DNA of 7,578 nt from Thermococcus sp. (GTDB taxonomy: Archaea; Methanobacteriota_B; Thermococci; Thermococcales; Thermococcaceae): positions 1-7,578 of the forward strand of contig JALSNG010000090.1 in NCBI GenBank assembly GCA_026987155.1, written 5' to 3'. The position numbers and the translations under genes are program-made. The notes beneath the pieces were generated by a model that saw nothing but the letters and a program-made list of their open reading frames with translations, was not told the DNA's origin and ran no database searches. This document shows, piece after piece, positions 1 through 5,091 of this stretch. The stretch's first letter is position 1. Each line of letters starts with the position of its first letter.

Positions 1-900
1 GTTGCCCACGACGACCCTCTCGGCTTTCCCATCCCACAGCCATAGGTTCACGCTTCCAGCGTCTGGAGTCAGGAAGTAAACTTTCCCATCGGTCAGTTTA
101 GCTCCGTAAACGTCGAGCGGGCCCTCGTAAACCGGCCTAAGCTCACCGTCCCAGATGTAGAGCCAGTCGTGTTCACTTAGATATTTCTTTTCCCTCTTGC
201 CCCTCAGGAGGAGGGCCTTTCCATCGGAGTCGACGGCCTCAAAGGAAACGCGCTCAAAGAGCTTCTCCTCCTCGCCTTCCTTCCACAGGTAGATGTCCCA
301 GAACTTGAAGAGTGCGGGCTTGCTCCCATCGCGGTGGGGAACGTTGACCGCTATGGACTCGCCGTGCCAGATTCCGCTCGAAAACCTTGGCTTCTCGAAC
401 TGCTCGATTATCTCCTCGCTCTCAGTGTCGAGAACCCAGAAGGTTGTCTTTTCCCCATCGAAGAAACCCATGCCATCGAACCAGACGGGAACGTCGTCGT
501 CGAAGACGAAGTCCTCATCATCGCGGCGCTTGAAACCGATCACAAGGAGTCTTCTCGAATCGTCGTTCCACTGTATCGAGCGAACGTTTTTAGTTGAGAG
601 GACCTTCTTGGCGCTCATGGTTTCGAGCTCGGCCACCCATATCTCGTTCTCCTTCTTTTCCTCGTTAAAGCGGGTGAAGGCGAGCTTTCTGCCATCGGAA
701 GAGAGCCTCGGCATCGAGGCGTTCTCAACGAAGCGCCTTGAGCCGGTTTCAAGGTCCTCAACGACCACCGTGCTCTCATACTTGTTCTCCTTCACCTTGG
801 CCTTGGTGAGGGTGTAGGCTATCTCCCTCCCCCCAATTCTCGGGTCGTTCAGGTATGCGAACTTAGAAAAGGTCTCGTGGTTCCATTCGATGTTGTTCAT
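1..900 (-). CDS. S9 family acylaminoacyl-peptidase, N-terminal half (partial)
   Basis: This reads as the first 300 residues of a serine peptidase of the S9 (prolyl oligopeptidase) family, of the acylamino-acid-releasing type known from Pyrococcus horikoshii. Such enzymes remove N-acylated residues or cleave short peptides in the cytoplasm. The visible part is the beta-propeller that gates the active site, with repeated blade-like stretches such as MPRLSSDGRKLAF, VRSIQWNDDSRRLLVIGF and YGAKLTDGKVYFLTPD. The alpha/beta hydrolase domain with the Ser-Asp-His triad would lie beyond the left edge, since the family is usually about 620-630 residues. The ATG at 898-900 is preferred: GGTGAT lies six bases upstream and the start MNNIEWNHETFSKFAYL matches what I recall of the P. 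horikoshii enzyme. The reading frame stays open to base 1. It is divergent from the small membrane protein at 966. The family call is confident; the substrate is inferred. Confidence 0.9.
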   Translation of the reverse strand, partial: MNNIEWNHETFSKFAYLNDPRIGGREIAYTLTKAKVKENKYESTVVVEDLETGSRRFVENASMPRLSSDGRKLAFTRFNEEKKENEIWVAELETMSAKKVLSTKNVRSIQWNDDSRRLLVIGFKRRDDEDFVFDDDVPVWFDGMGFFDGEKTTFWVLDTESEEIIEQFEKPRFSSGIWHGESIAVNVPHRDGSKPALFKFWDIYLWKEGEEEKLFERVSFEAVDSDGKALLLRGKREKKYLSEHDWLYIWDGELRPVYEGPLDVYGAKLTDGKVYFLTPDAGSVNLWLWDGKAERVVVGN

Positions 901-925
901 AACGCTATCACCCAAATATTAGAGA

Positions 926-935
926 GCTTTAAAAG
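926..935 (+). promoter_or_regulatory. TATA-like box for the small membrane protein gene
   Basis: GCTTTAAAAG lies about 35 bases before the GTG start at 966 and abuts the oppositely oriented box at 935-943. Transcription would start near 957, giving a very short leader around the GGGTGA at 956-961. The overlapping TATATAAG at 936-943 could serve instead, in which case the transcript would be nearly leaderless. Confidence 0.4.
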
Positions 936-943
936 TATATAAG
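935..943 (-). promoter_or_regulatory. TATA-like box for the S9 peptidase gene
   Basis: Read on the minus strand this is CTTATATAC, a good archaeal TATA-like element. Its centre is about 39 bases upstream of the peptidase ATG. Archaeal transcription normally starts 24-26 bases downstream of the box, which puts the start near 913, leaving a leader of about a dozen bases that just contains the GGTGAT at 907-912. Confidence 0.5.
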
Positions 944-965
944 TCTAACCCCCCAGGGTGAAATC

Positions 966-1292
966 GTGAAGGAGACGAGCGCCATAGCGTTGATTCTTGC
1001 GGTTGGTATCGCCGTTTCACTCCTGCTGAGGACATACTTGGGAATAGCAATAGCGGCCCTCGGTATACCGGCTTACTTGGCCTACACTGCGAGGGAGCAG
1101 AACATCCTCGCTAAGTCGAGACTCTTTGACAGAGACCTGTTCCTCATGATAGGCATAGCAGTGGTGGTCATCCTTGTATTCAACTACATCTGGGACCCGA
1201 GGATGGGGCTCATAGCGATGGCAATCGCAATACCACTCCTGGCCCTATATGCAGACCGGCTAAAGACGAGAAAGAAGGTGCAAAATGCCTGA
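966..1292 (+). CDS. Small multi-spanning membrane protein of unknown function
   Basis: I do not recognise a named family for this 108-residue protein. It is very hydrophobic, with segments at about residues 5-21, 24-41, 59-75 and 81-98. These predict three or four membrane helices, with short charged links (AREQN near 43-47, FDRDL near 54-58) and a basic C-terminal tail, DRLKTRKKVQNA, that by the positive-inside rule should face the cytoplasm. The start is GTG at 966, supported by GGTGA at 957-961 four bases upstream; no ATG fits as well. It is divergent from the S9 peptidase, and its last 33 bases overlap the 3' end of the kinase gene on the other strand. Neither neighbour suggests a function. 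It is probably a real gene, given the clean start signals and consistent membrane-protein composition. Confidence 0.75.
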   Translation: MKETSAIALILAVGIAVSLLLRTYLGIAIAALGIPAYLAYTAREQNILAKSRLFDRDLFLMIGIAVVVILVFNYIWDPRMGLIAMAIAIPLLALYADRLKTRKKVQNA

Positions 1293-1907
1293 AAGCCTCC
1301 CTGTCCTCTTGTAGACCCTGACCTCGTCCCTCATTTCACCCAAAAAATCTCCGTCGATGTCGAAGTTTTCCCTCACCCTGCGGGAGATGATGTTCTCGCT
1401 GAGGAATATCATCGCCATGGCGGATGTGAGGTTCCTCGGCTTCCTCCAGCCGGACTTTTCAAAATCTATCAGCCAGACCCTCTCGCCGACTATTACGTGC
1501 TTTCCCCCCTGAATCTGCCCGTGGTCAAGACCCAGCCTGTCGAGCAAAGCCGTTTTCTCGACTATCTCAAACAGATGGCGCTTTTCGAGGCCAGCGTGGA
1601 GGATTATCTCTCCCTCGGCGAACTCCCTGATGAGGTACTCAAGCCCCTCGAAGATGCCATAGGCTATCAGCGGCGGGGTCACCGCGAAGGGCTCTATCGT
1701 ACGGATGATTTCGGCCTCCCTCGCAAAATTCCGCCTCGGAGAGTCGATCCTCTGGAGCTTTATTATGACGTTTTTTTCATTCATCCTGGCCCGGAAGACC
1801 AAGGAGGTCGTTCCCTTGGCATACTGTCTAACCCCATCGATTCCCATTCCCCTCAAATGGGAATAAAATCGCCTAAGTTGAGATTCATCGAGCAGGTGGT
1901 CGAACAT
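1260..1907 (-). CDS. Predicted Ser/Thr protein kinase-like protein (COG2112 type)
   Basis: A 215-residue protein with the skeleton of an archaeal protein kinase fold. It has a glycine-loop-like segment KGTTSLVFRA (31-40), a candidate ATP-binding lysine in VIIKLQR (K50), a partner glutamate in AREAEII (E65), a catalytic-loop-like LGLDHGQIQGG (D128) and a metal-binding-like WLIDFEKSG (D148, DFE instead of DFG). This matches the pattern of COG2112 predicted kinases of Thermococcales; the target is unknown. The frame is open further upstream to 2033, but that extension would run through the opposing RAM gene and looks like shadow sequence. I chose the ATG at 1905-1907, where GAGGTG sits immediately upstream. 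An internal ATG at 1847, just after GAGGGG, is possible but would remove a plausible N-terminal helix. The 3' end overlaps the gene at 966-1292 by 33 bases. Confidence 0.78.
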   Translation of the reverse strand: MFDHLLDESQLRRFYSHLRGMGIDGVRQYAKGTTSLVFRARMNEKNVIIKLQRIDSPRRNFAREAEIIRTIEPFAVTPPLIAYGIFEGLEYLIREFAEGEIILHAGLEKRHLFEIVEKTALLDRLGLDHGQIQGGKHVIVGERVWLIDFEKSGWRKPRNLTSAMAMIFLSENIISRRVRENFDIDGDFLGEMRDEVRVYKRTGRLSGILHLLSRL

Positions 1908-1920
1908 GCACCTCGATAAA

Positions 1921-1929
1921 CTTAAATAG
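1921..1929 (+). promoter_or_regulatory. TATA-like box for the RAM-domain gene
   Basis: CTTAAATAG is centred 35 bases before the ATG at 1960. It predicts transcription starting at about 1950, directly at the GGTGAT (1950-1955). It lies in the 52-base divergent space shared with the kinase gene, so the two promoters interleave. Confidence 0.45.
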
Positions 1930-1936
1930 GGGGCCG

Positions 1937-1945
1937 ATAAAATAC
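1937..1945 (-). promoter_or_regulatory. TATA-like box for the kinase gene
   Basis: On the minus strand this reads GTATTTTAT, centred about 34 bases before the kinase ATG at 1907. It predicts transcription starting near 1915, a leader of roughly eight bases. CTATTTAAG (1921-1929 on this strand) is too close to the ATG to serve this gene, and that supports assigning this box here. Confidence 0.45.
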
Positions 1946-1959
1946 TTTTGGTGATAACC

Positions 1960-2187
1960 ATGGTGACGGCTTTTATTTTGATGGTGACGGCCGCTGGAAA
2001 GGAAAGGGAAGTTATGGAAAAGCTTCTGGCCATGCCCGAAGTTAAAGAAGCCTACGTTGTTTACGGCGAATATGACCTCGTAGTTAAGGTCGAGACCGAC
2101 ACGCTCAAGGACCTTGACCAGTTCATTACGGAGAAGATAAGGAAGATGTCCGAGATACAGATGACCTCGACGATGATAGCCATTTGA
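1960..2187 (+). CDS. Stand-alone RAM domain protein, Lrp/AsnC family (demi-FFRP type)
   Basis: A 75-residue protein consisting only of the ligand-binding RAM (ACT-like) domain of Lrp/AsnC regulators. The alternating beta-alpha pattern is visible: FILMVTAAGKEREVMEKL, then MPEVKEAYVVYGEYD with the family's typical G-x-YD, then LVVKVETDTLKDLDQFI and the final strand MTSTMIAI. The N-terminal helix-turn-helix of full-length regulators (about 150 residues) is absent, and no remnant precedes the start. Such half-length proteins are known in Pyrococcus (DM1), where they form ring-like assemblies and can bind amino acids. They may co-assemble with full-length relatives to modulate them. The ATG at 1960 is chosen over an in-frame TTG at 1948 because GGTGAT at 1950-1955 has the right four-base spacing. 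It is divergent from the kinase. The regulated genes are unknown. Confidence 0.88.
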   Translation: MVTAFILMVTAAGKEREVMEKLLAMPEVKEAYVVYGEYDLVVKVETDTLKDLDQFITEKIRKMSEIQMTSTMIAI

Positions 2188-2203
2188 TTTCGTTTTTTCT
2201 CCC
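2188..2203 (+). terminator. T-rich terminator after the RAM-domain gene
   Basis: Immediately after the TGA at 2185-2187 come TTTCG, a run of six T (2193-2198) and further pyrimidines, with no stem-loop. Archaeal RNA polymerase commonly stops at such T-rich tracts. This separates the RAM gene from the channel gene, which has its own promoter. Confidence 0.55.
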
Positions 2204-2234
2204 AATTATTCGGTTCAATTTGCCAGAGGAAGTC

Positions 2235-2241
2235 TTATAAA
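2235..2241 (+). promoter_or_regulatory. TATA box for the mscS-like gene
   Basis: TTATAAA, preceded by the purine-rich AGAGGAAG that could serve as the BRE, is a close archaeal consensus match. Transcription should begin near 2264, giving a leader of about 23 bases with GGGGGA (2276-2281) five bases before the ATG at 2287. Confidence 0.6.
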
Positions 2242-2286
2242 TGGATCTCCCCAACCCTTCTATTAAATTGCTACTGGGGGATATAA

Positions 2287-3090
2287 ATGGGACTGGAAAC
2301 ACCGCTTCCTTATTTGGGTTTTTCCGTGATTAACCTGATATGGGCAGGAGTGATACTCGTTGCGGGTTACGTACTTACGAAGATTATCGTGAGCTCGTTT
2401 AAAGGAGGTATGAAGCGAACAAACCTTCCCGCACTCGTTGTAGAGTTCCTCGGCAGATTTCTCTCAGCGCTCCTGTACGTCATCATCATCCTGATGGCAG
2501 TTGCCGCTCTTGGCTACAACGTCAGTTCAGTGGTCCTCGGGCTCTCCGCAGTCATAGGTCTTATATTGGGCTTCGGTCTTCAGGACACGCTCAAAAACCT
2601 TGCCGCAGGAGTGTGGATAGCGGCGTTGAGACCAATGGACATTGGGGAGGTTATAACCGTCAAGGGGATAACCGGAAAGGTCACCGGGATTGGTTTGATG
2701 TCAACGGAGCTCCTGCAAGCCGACAACACCTTTGTGATGGTGCCAAACAGTCTCGTCTGGGGGGACATCATAATCAACCACACGAGAATGCCCGTAAAGA
2801 GGGTGAACGTTGATGTTGGCGTCGCCTACGGAACCGACCTCGACATGGCGATAAAGACGGCAATGAATCTCATGAAGAGCCACCCACAGGTTCTCGACGA
2901 TCCTGAGCCAAGTGTTGCGATAACGTCCCTGGGAGATTCGGCAATAAACCTACAGCTGAGGGCATGGACAAAGACGGAGAACTACTGGGGGGTAAAGGGA
3001 GACCTAACAAGGGGGATATATGAAAAATACAGAGAGGAAGGCATAGAGATACCCTTCCCGCAGCTGGACGTCCACGTGAAGGAGCATTGA
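2287..3090 (+). CDS. MscS-type small-conductance mechanosensitive channel
   Basis: A 267-residue membrane channel that opens under membrane tension to release solutes during hypo-osmotic shock. Three membrane helices are visible at about 12-37, 51-76 and 79-111. The third is the glycine/alanine-rich pore helix (LSAVIGLILGFGLQDTLK), and it runs into the signature NLAAGVWIAALRPMDIGE. The MscS beta domain follows: VKGITGKVTGIGLMST, then ADNTFVMVPNSLVWGDII, which aligns well with the ADGKIIVIPN stretch of E. coli MscS. The C-terminal alpha/beta vestibule ends in PFPQLDVHV, like PYPQMDVNF in E. coli. The length is close to the 286 residues of E. coli MscS, so the core is complete and no extra domains are present. 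Related channels are characterised in Methanocaldococcus jannaschii. The start ATG has GGGGGA five bases upstream. Its stop lies seven bases from the stop of the convergent PhoU-like gene. Confidence 0.93.
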   Translation: MGLETPLPYLGFSVINLIWAGVILVAGYVLTKIIVSSFKGGMKRTNLPALVVEFLGRFLSALLYVIIILMAVAALGYNVSSVVLGLSAVIGLILGFGLQDTLKNLAAGVWIAALRPMDIGEVITVKGITGKVTGIGLMSTELLQADNTFVMVPNSLVWGDIIINHTRMPVKRVNVDVGVAYGTDLDMAIKTAMNLMKSHPQVLDDPEPSVAITSLGDSAINLQLRAWTKTENYWGVKGDLTRGIYEKYREEGIEIPFPQLDVHVKEH

Positions 3091-3097
3091 GCTCCTT
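3079..3097. terminator. Inverted repeat between two convergent stop codons
   Basis: AAGGAGC and GCTCCTT form a perfect 7-bp stem around a five-base loop ATTGA. It spans the channel gene's TGA (3088-3090) and abuts the PhoU-like gene's TGA (3098-3100, minus). The same hairpin forms in both transcripts. It lacks a long T tract, so it may be an RNA 3'-end stabiliser or a weak bidirectional terminator rather than a classical terminator. Confidence 0.35.
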
Positions 3098-3772
3098 TCA
3101 CTTATTCATCATGAGCCTTATTCTTTCCGCTGAGTCCTTGGCCTTATCTGAGATGTTGCTGAGGGTTCTGGCTATGTTGAGGATGTAGAAACCCTCGGCC
3201 CAGTTCAGCTCATCGGCGTTCTCGAAGACGAGCTGCATAAGCTTTGTATCGAGGCCGTCTATCTCATTCTCAACGCTTTCTATCTGCCTTATCAGGGAAT
3301 ACTCCCTCTCGATCTCCCCCTCGGCAAAGCCGCTCTCTATCACGCGGTCCATCTGAACTATGGCATCGTAGACGAGCTTTGCAGCTTTGATGCTCTCAGT
3401 GCCCATCTGGAGGATAATCCCCTTTATCCCATCGGGAATTCCATCGGGCCTCTTAACGAGCAACCACTTAGCGGTGTCTTCGGCGGCATCGGCCACCTTA
3501 TCCTGCATGTGGAGGTATATGAGAACGTCTTCCCTTGAAACGGCCATCATGAGCTTCGAGCTGAGGGAATCCCTTATCTCCTCCTTTATCCTATCGGCTA
3601 CATCCTCAAGGCGATCCACTTCGAGGGCAAGTCTCTTCATCTCGTCATAATTACCATCGTACCAAGCTCTAAGGGCCTTTTCAAGCGTTTCAACGGTCTC
3701 AAGCACAACGTCAGCGTGTTTTATCAGAGGCTTGAATGGACTCTTAGCAAAGAGTTTCGTCCAGACCTGCAT
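3098..3772 (-). CDS. DUF47/PhoU-like accessory protein of PiT phosphate transporter
   Basis: A 224-residue, soluble, almost entirely helical protein of the DUF47 family (TIGR00153, PhoU-related), whose members are typically encoded next to PiT permeases and thought to control them. It shows PhoU-like acidic, metal-binding-type motifs in two halves: EVDRLEDVADRI (51-62) and QDKVADAAEDTA (90-101), then SVENEIDGLDTK (166-177) and ISDKAKDSAERI (207-218). The start is the ATG at 3770-3772, with GGTGAT at 3776-3781 three bases upstream; a TTG further up in the frame (3785-3787) is less likely. The permease's TGA is embedded in this ribosome binding site, and only four bases separate the two genes. 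They should therefore be co-transcribed and translationally coupled. The length fits the family. The mechanism of transporter control is not established. Confidence 0.9.
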   Translation of the reverse strand: MQVWTKLFAKSPFKPLIKHADVVLETVETLEKALRAWYDGNYDEMKRLALEVDRLEDVADRIKEEIRDSLSSKLMMAVSREDVLIYLHMQDKVADAAEDTAKWLLVKRPDGIPDGIKGIILQMGTESIKAAKLVYDAIVQMDRVIESGFAEGEIEREYSLIRQIESVENEIDGLDTKLMQLVFENADELNWAEGFYILNIARTLSNISDKAKDSAERIRLMMNK

Positions 3773-3775
3773 GAT

Positions 3776-3781
3776 ATCACC
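3776..3781 (-). promoter_or_regulatory. Ribosome binding site overlapping the upstream stop codon
   Basis: On the minus strand GGTGAT sits three bases before the PhoU-like ATG, and its TGA is the in-frame stop codon of the PiT gene. This fixes the start at 3772 and implies that ribosomes finishing the permease can reinitiate on the accessory gene. Confidence 0.7.
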
Positions 3782-4988
3782 CCACAAACATCAGGAACTT
3801 GAACAGGGCCGCACTTATTACCCCTGCCACCGGAACGGTGACGAACCAGGAAATCACTATGTCCCTAACTATGTCTGTGTTTATTGCCTTTACTCCCCTT
3901 GCGAGACCTATGCCGATGACGGCTCCAACGACGGTGTGGGTTGTTGAAATCGGCAGCCCAAGCCAACTTGCTACCAAAACGACTGTTGCGGCGGAGAAGT
4001 CAATGGTAAAACCACGCGTGTTGGTGAGTTCGGTTATCTTCTTGCCAACCGTTTCCATGACCCTGTAACCGTAGGTGGCAACGCCAACCGCTATCCCGAG
4101 GCCACCGAGAGCTAAAATCCACCTTGGAACCGGGACCTTCATCCCGGCCATCCCCATGCTCGCTACAGCGTAGACCGCAGCTACTGGCCCGATTGCGTTG
4201 GCAACATCGTTGGCTCCGTGAGCCAAAGCCACGTAGCCAGAGGTGATGACCTGAACCTTACGGAATATGCTCTCGACTCCGATGAAGGGGTCGCTGCTCG
4301 GAAAGCGGAGTCTTATTAGGGAATAGGTTACGAGAAAAACAACAAACCCCACGGGAATTCCGTACATCAACACGCCCGTCTTTAGGTCCTTCCCATGGAG
4401 AACCTTGATGTAGAACATGGTCCCGATAACGACGAAAGCGAGCCCAATCCAGAAGGGGGACCACAGTCTGGCGCTTCTCACGGGGTTACTGCTCCTGAAT
4501 ATGCTTCTCGTTAGGGCCTTGAAGACGAGGTAAGCCATTATTGCACCGATTATCGGCGAAAGAATCCAGCTGAGAACTACTTGGGTCATCTTGCCCCAGT
4601 TAACAACGCTCATTCCGGCGTAGACTATCCCGTAGCCAGCTATTCCTCCTATGATGGAATGGGTGGTTGAAACCGGCAGGCCAAATTTGGTAGCGATGAT
4701 GAGCCAGAGAGTTGCCGCCAGGAGGGCAGCGACGGAGCCGTAGATAAGAACCTGGGGATCGGTTATCTTGTCCGGATAAAGAATGCCCTTCCTTATCGTT
4801 TCGGTGACGCTCTTTCCAAAAAAGTACGCACCGGTGAACTCAAGGACGCCGGCTATCAAAACTGCCTGCTTTGGGGTTATCGCCTTCGCGCCCACCGCGG
4901 TGCTCATGGAATTGGCCGCGTCGTTGGCACCTATCGCCCAAGCCATTGCAAAACCGAGGATAATCGTTATCAGCAACCATGCATCCAC
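3777..4988 (-). CDS. PiT family inorganic phosphate permease
   Basis: A 403-residue integral membrane protein of the PiT (PF01384) family, which imports inorganic phosphate coupled to H+ or Na+. The family's internally duplicated, inverted architecture is clear. Each half carries the signature: GANDAANSMSTAVG at 20-33 and GANDVANAIGPVAAV at 258-272. Each also has a matching motif, GLPVSTTHSIIGG (103-115) and GLPISTTHTVVGA (344-356). About ten hydrophobic helices flank a more polar central linker (about 160-178 and 228-246). All key signature residues are intact and the length is normal for archaeal members. I chose the GTG at 4986-4988 because GGTGAT at 4993-4998 has the four-base spacing seen for other genes here; an in-frame TTG at 4998-5000 would overlap that site. 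The DUF47 gene follows directly, and a secreted phosphoesterase gene lies upstream on the same strand. The coupling ion cannot be read from sequence. Confidence 0.95.
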   Translation of the reverse strand: MDAWLLITIILGFAMAWAIGANDAANSMSTAVGAKAITPKQAVLIAGVLEFTGAYFFGKSVTETIRKGILYPDKITDPQVLIYGSVAALLAATLWLIIATKFGLPVSTTHSIIGGIAGYGIVYAGMSVVNWGKMTQVVLSWILSPIIGAIMAYLVFKALTRSIFRSSNPVRSARLWSPFWIGLAFVVIGTMFYIKVLHGKDLKTGVLMYGIPVGFVVFLVTYSLIRLRFPSSDPFIGVESIFRKVQVITSGYVALAHGANDVANAIGPVAAVYAVASMGMAGMKVPVPRWILALGGLGIAVGVATYGYRVMETVGKKITELTNTRGFTIDFSAATVVLVASWLGLPISTTHTVVGAVIGIGLARGVKAINTDIVRDIVISWFVTVPVAGVISAALFKFLMFVG

Positions 4989-4992
4989 GAAT

Positions 4993-4998
4993 ATCACC
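4993..4998 (-). promoter_or_regulatory. Ribosome binding site deciding the PiT start
   Basis: On the minus strand GGTGAT is followed by the spacer ATTC and then GTG at 4988-4986. The spacing equals that before the RAM-domain ATG, which supports GTG as initiator rather than the TTG that overlaps this site. Confidence 0.65.
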
Positions 4999-5018
4999 AA
5001 CGGGAGCTAAATAGGGAA

Positions 5019-5028
5019 CTATAAATAA
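5019..5028 (-). promoter_or_regulatory. TATA box for the PiT-DUF47 operon
   Basis: On the minus strand this reads TTATTTATAG, preceded by the purine-containing CGGCAAG. Centred about 36 bases before the GTG, it predicts transcription starting near 4998 and a leader of about ten bases. A second AT-rich element, CTATTTAG (5006-5013), lies too close to the start to act as the TATA box. Confidence 0.5.
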
Positions 5029-5073
5029 CTTGCCGCAGTAGAATATATCTCAACACCAGGCTCTATATAGTCC

Positions 5074-5091
5074 AAATAGAATAAATAGAAA
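5074..5091 (-). terminator. T-rich tract after the phosphoesterase gene
   Basis: Directly after the phosphoesterase TGA (5092-5094, minus), the minus strand reads as a pyrimidine-rich tract made of two TTCTATTT copies in a 9-base period, with no stem. It fits an archaeal T-rich terminator. It suggests that most phosphoesterase transcripts end before the PiT operon, although read-through across about 100 bases remains possible. Confidence 0.4.

Noticed and set aside
293..817. Plus-strand open frame of 174 codons opposite the S9 peptidase
   Set aside because: It is antisense to a well-supported beta-propeller, Ser/Lys-rich with no domain-like pattern, and has no ribosome binding site or promoter of the local type.
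1497..1919. Plus-strand open frame of 140 codons opposite the kinase
   Set aside because: Shadow of the kinase gene; no recognisable motif, and no start signals.
1908..2033. Upstream extension of the kinase frame through the RAM-domain gene
   Set aside because: It would cover the divergent promoters and 74 bases of a strongly supported opposing gene. The extra residues show no kinase features, and better start signals exist at 1907.
2247..2281. Possible hairpin TCCCC with GGGGA that would mask the mscS ribosome binding site
   Set aside because: The upstream arm lies before the predicted transcription start near 2264, so it would not be in the mRNA; only five pairs with a long loop.
3065..3074. 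Palindrome TGGACGTCCA
   Set aside because: It lies inside the conserved C-terminal codons of the channel (QLDVHV), is short, and has no companion copy in the window, so chance is sufficient.
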